NCBI GenBank assembly: GCA_947044405.1
Contig: CAMRHE010000077.1
Span: 4,451,001-4,515,000 of the forward strand
Source of the DNA: Leptodactylus fallax
Lineage: Eukaryota > Chordata > Amphibia > Anura > Leptodactylidae
Direction: 5' to 3'
Length of the DNA: 64,000 bases
Both the position numbers and the translations under genes were made by a program. Numbering within the stretch: the first letter of the stretch is position 1; every line of letters begins with the position of its first letter. Below, piece after piece: positions 63,610-64,000 of the stretch. Below the pieces are notes generated by a model. That model had not been told where the DNA came from. It saw only the letters and a program-made list of their open reading frames with translations, and made no database searches.

Positions 63610-63843
63610 CAGTCTTCCTATAGAGAATGATTTCAGTCTTAAACTCTCTTTTTTCATCCAAAGCTTTCTGAATCTGCACCTTGAGTTGCTCACTGGTTTC
63701 CTGGCCATAGAGAAACTTACAGGCACAGCTCTTCTGCATCACTTCAGCGCGAGCAAACCCAGTCAAGTCACAGAACCCATCTGAGCAATAGACTATGGGG
63801 AACAAGTTCAGCACCTGAGCGTTTCCCAAGACAAAATTGCTGT
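63610..63843 (-). CDS. KCNH3: Exon (probably exon 2) of an ELK-type voltage-gated K+ channel, PAS/eag domain
   Basis: This single exon encodes most of the N-terminal PAS (eag) domain of an ether-a-go-go family potassium channel. In this family the cytoplasmic domain modulates gating of a plasma-membrane channel mainly expressed in neurons. Visible motifs in order are [51 protein letters not shown] and IILYRKTG. The acceptor is a T-rich tract ending in CAG at 63846-63844. The donor is GTAAGT at 63609-63604. The exon is 234 bp and starts and ends in phase 1. The first two bases (AC) would complete a His codon before Ser-Asn-Phe, as in the family. FVLGNAQ, FCDLTGF, CAC and ILYRK favour KCNH3 (ELK2). 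KCNH8 typically has FILANAQ, FCELAGF, CSC and MFYKK there, so it is second choice. The rest of the channel is outside the window. The ELK call is firm; the paralogue is less certain. Confidence 0.88.
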
Positions 63844-64000
63844 CTGAAAAAAACACAAGAAAATCTGTGTCAGTGAAATTTTCTAGAAGATTTTTCTATA
63901 TTTATCAACTATCTATATTTATAAACTAACTTTTCAACTGAAACTTTATCATTTGAGCATGTTAATCCAATTTTCTTGCCATTATAATGTACAATATTTG
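63844..64000 (-). other. End of the intron upstream of the KCNH exon
   Basis: This is AT-rich sequence immediately upstream of the exon on the minus strand. It ends in the polypyrimidine tract and CAG acceptor used by the exon. The first coding exon, which should encode the start of the channel, is not in the window. Confidence 0.8.

Overview
The window looks like nuclear DNA of a frog, probably a neobatrachian. It is AT-rich and gene-poor. It is crowded with Tc1/mariner elements, hAT elements and short TTAA-flanked inverted-repeat elements of the Xenopus T2-MITE/Kolobok type, plus (TA)n, (CA)n and triplet microsatellites. There is no operon structure, and nothing suggests bacterial, viral or organellar DNA.

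The only host coding sequence I can support is one exon on the minus strand at 63610-63843. It encodes most of the N-terminal PAS (eag) domain of an ELK-family voltage-gated potassium channel and matches KCNH3 best, with KCNH8 second. Both splice sites are clear and both exon ends are in phase 1. Positions 63844-64000 are therefore the end of the upstream intron. Everything from 63609 down to 1 is most simply the following intron, at least 63.6 kb long in this window.

The intron holds at least five Tc1/mariner copies. They lie at 6309-6899 (old remnant), 39927-40860 and 50057-51002 (two copies of one internally deleted family, in opposite orientations), 42702-44354 (nearly intact, transposase broken by one in-frame stop) and 60768-61842 (decayed, a different lineage). 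hAT-type elements include a 2.6 kb copy at 26594-29197 with perfect 16-bp terminal inverted repeats, a perfect 8-bp target duplication and a decayed transposase split by younger insertions. Short hAT-like elements lie at 1303-1460, 6915-7323 and 22402-22784. About fifteen TTAA-type MITEs lie between 3 kb and 63 kb. Some share a TTAA, some are nested and some are reduced to a few tens of bases. Long hairpin repeats occur at 8602, 11000, 23445, 27270, 32568, 35950 and 59480. Minisatellites are at 9468, 19430 and 30225, and a 0.5 kb triplet tract is at 49000.

I found no complete host gene, tRNA, rRNA, CRISPR array or novel multi-gene system. The most informative observations concern transposon history: the shared deletion and shared frameshift of the two Tc1 derivatives, the single stop codon in the young Tc1 element, and the nested hAT locus. 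The KCNH exon also sits beside an intron far larger than expected from mammals.
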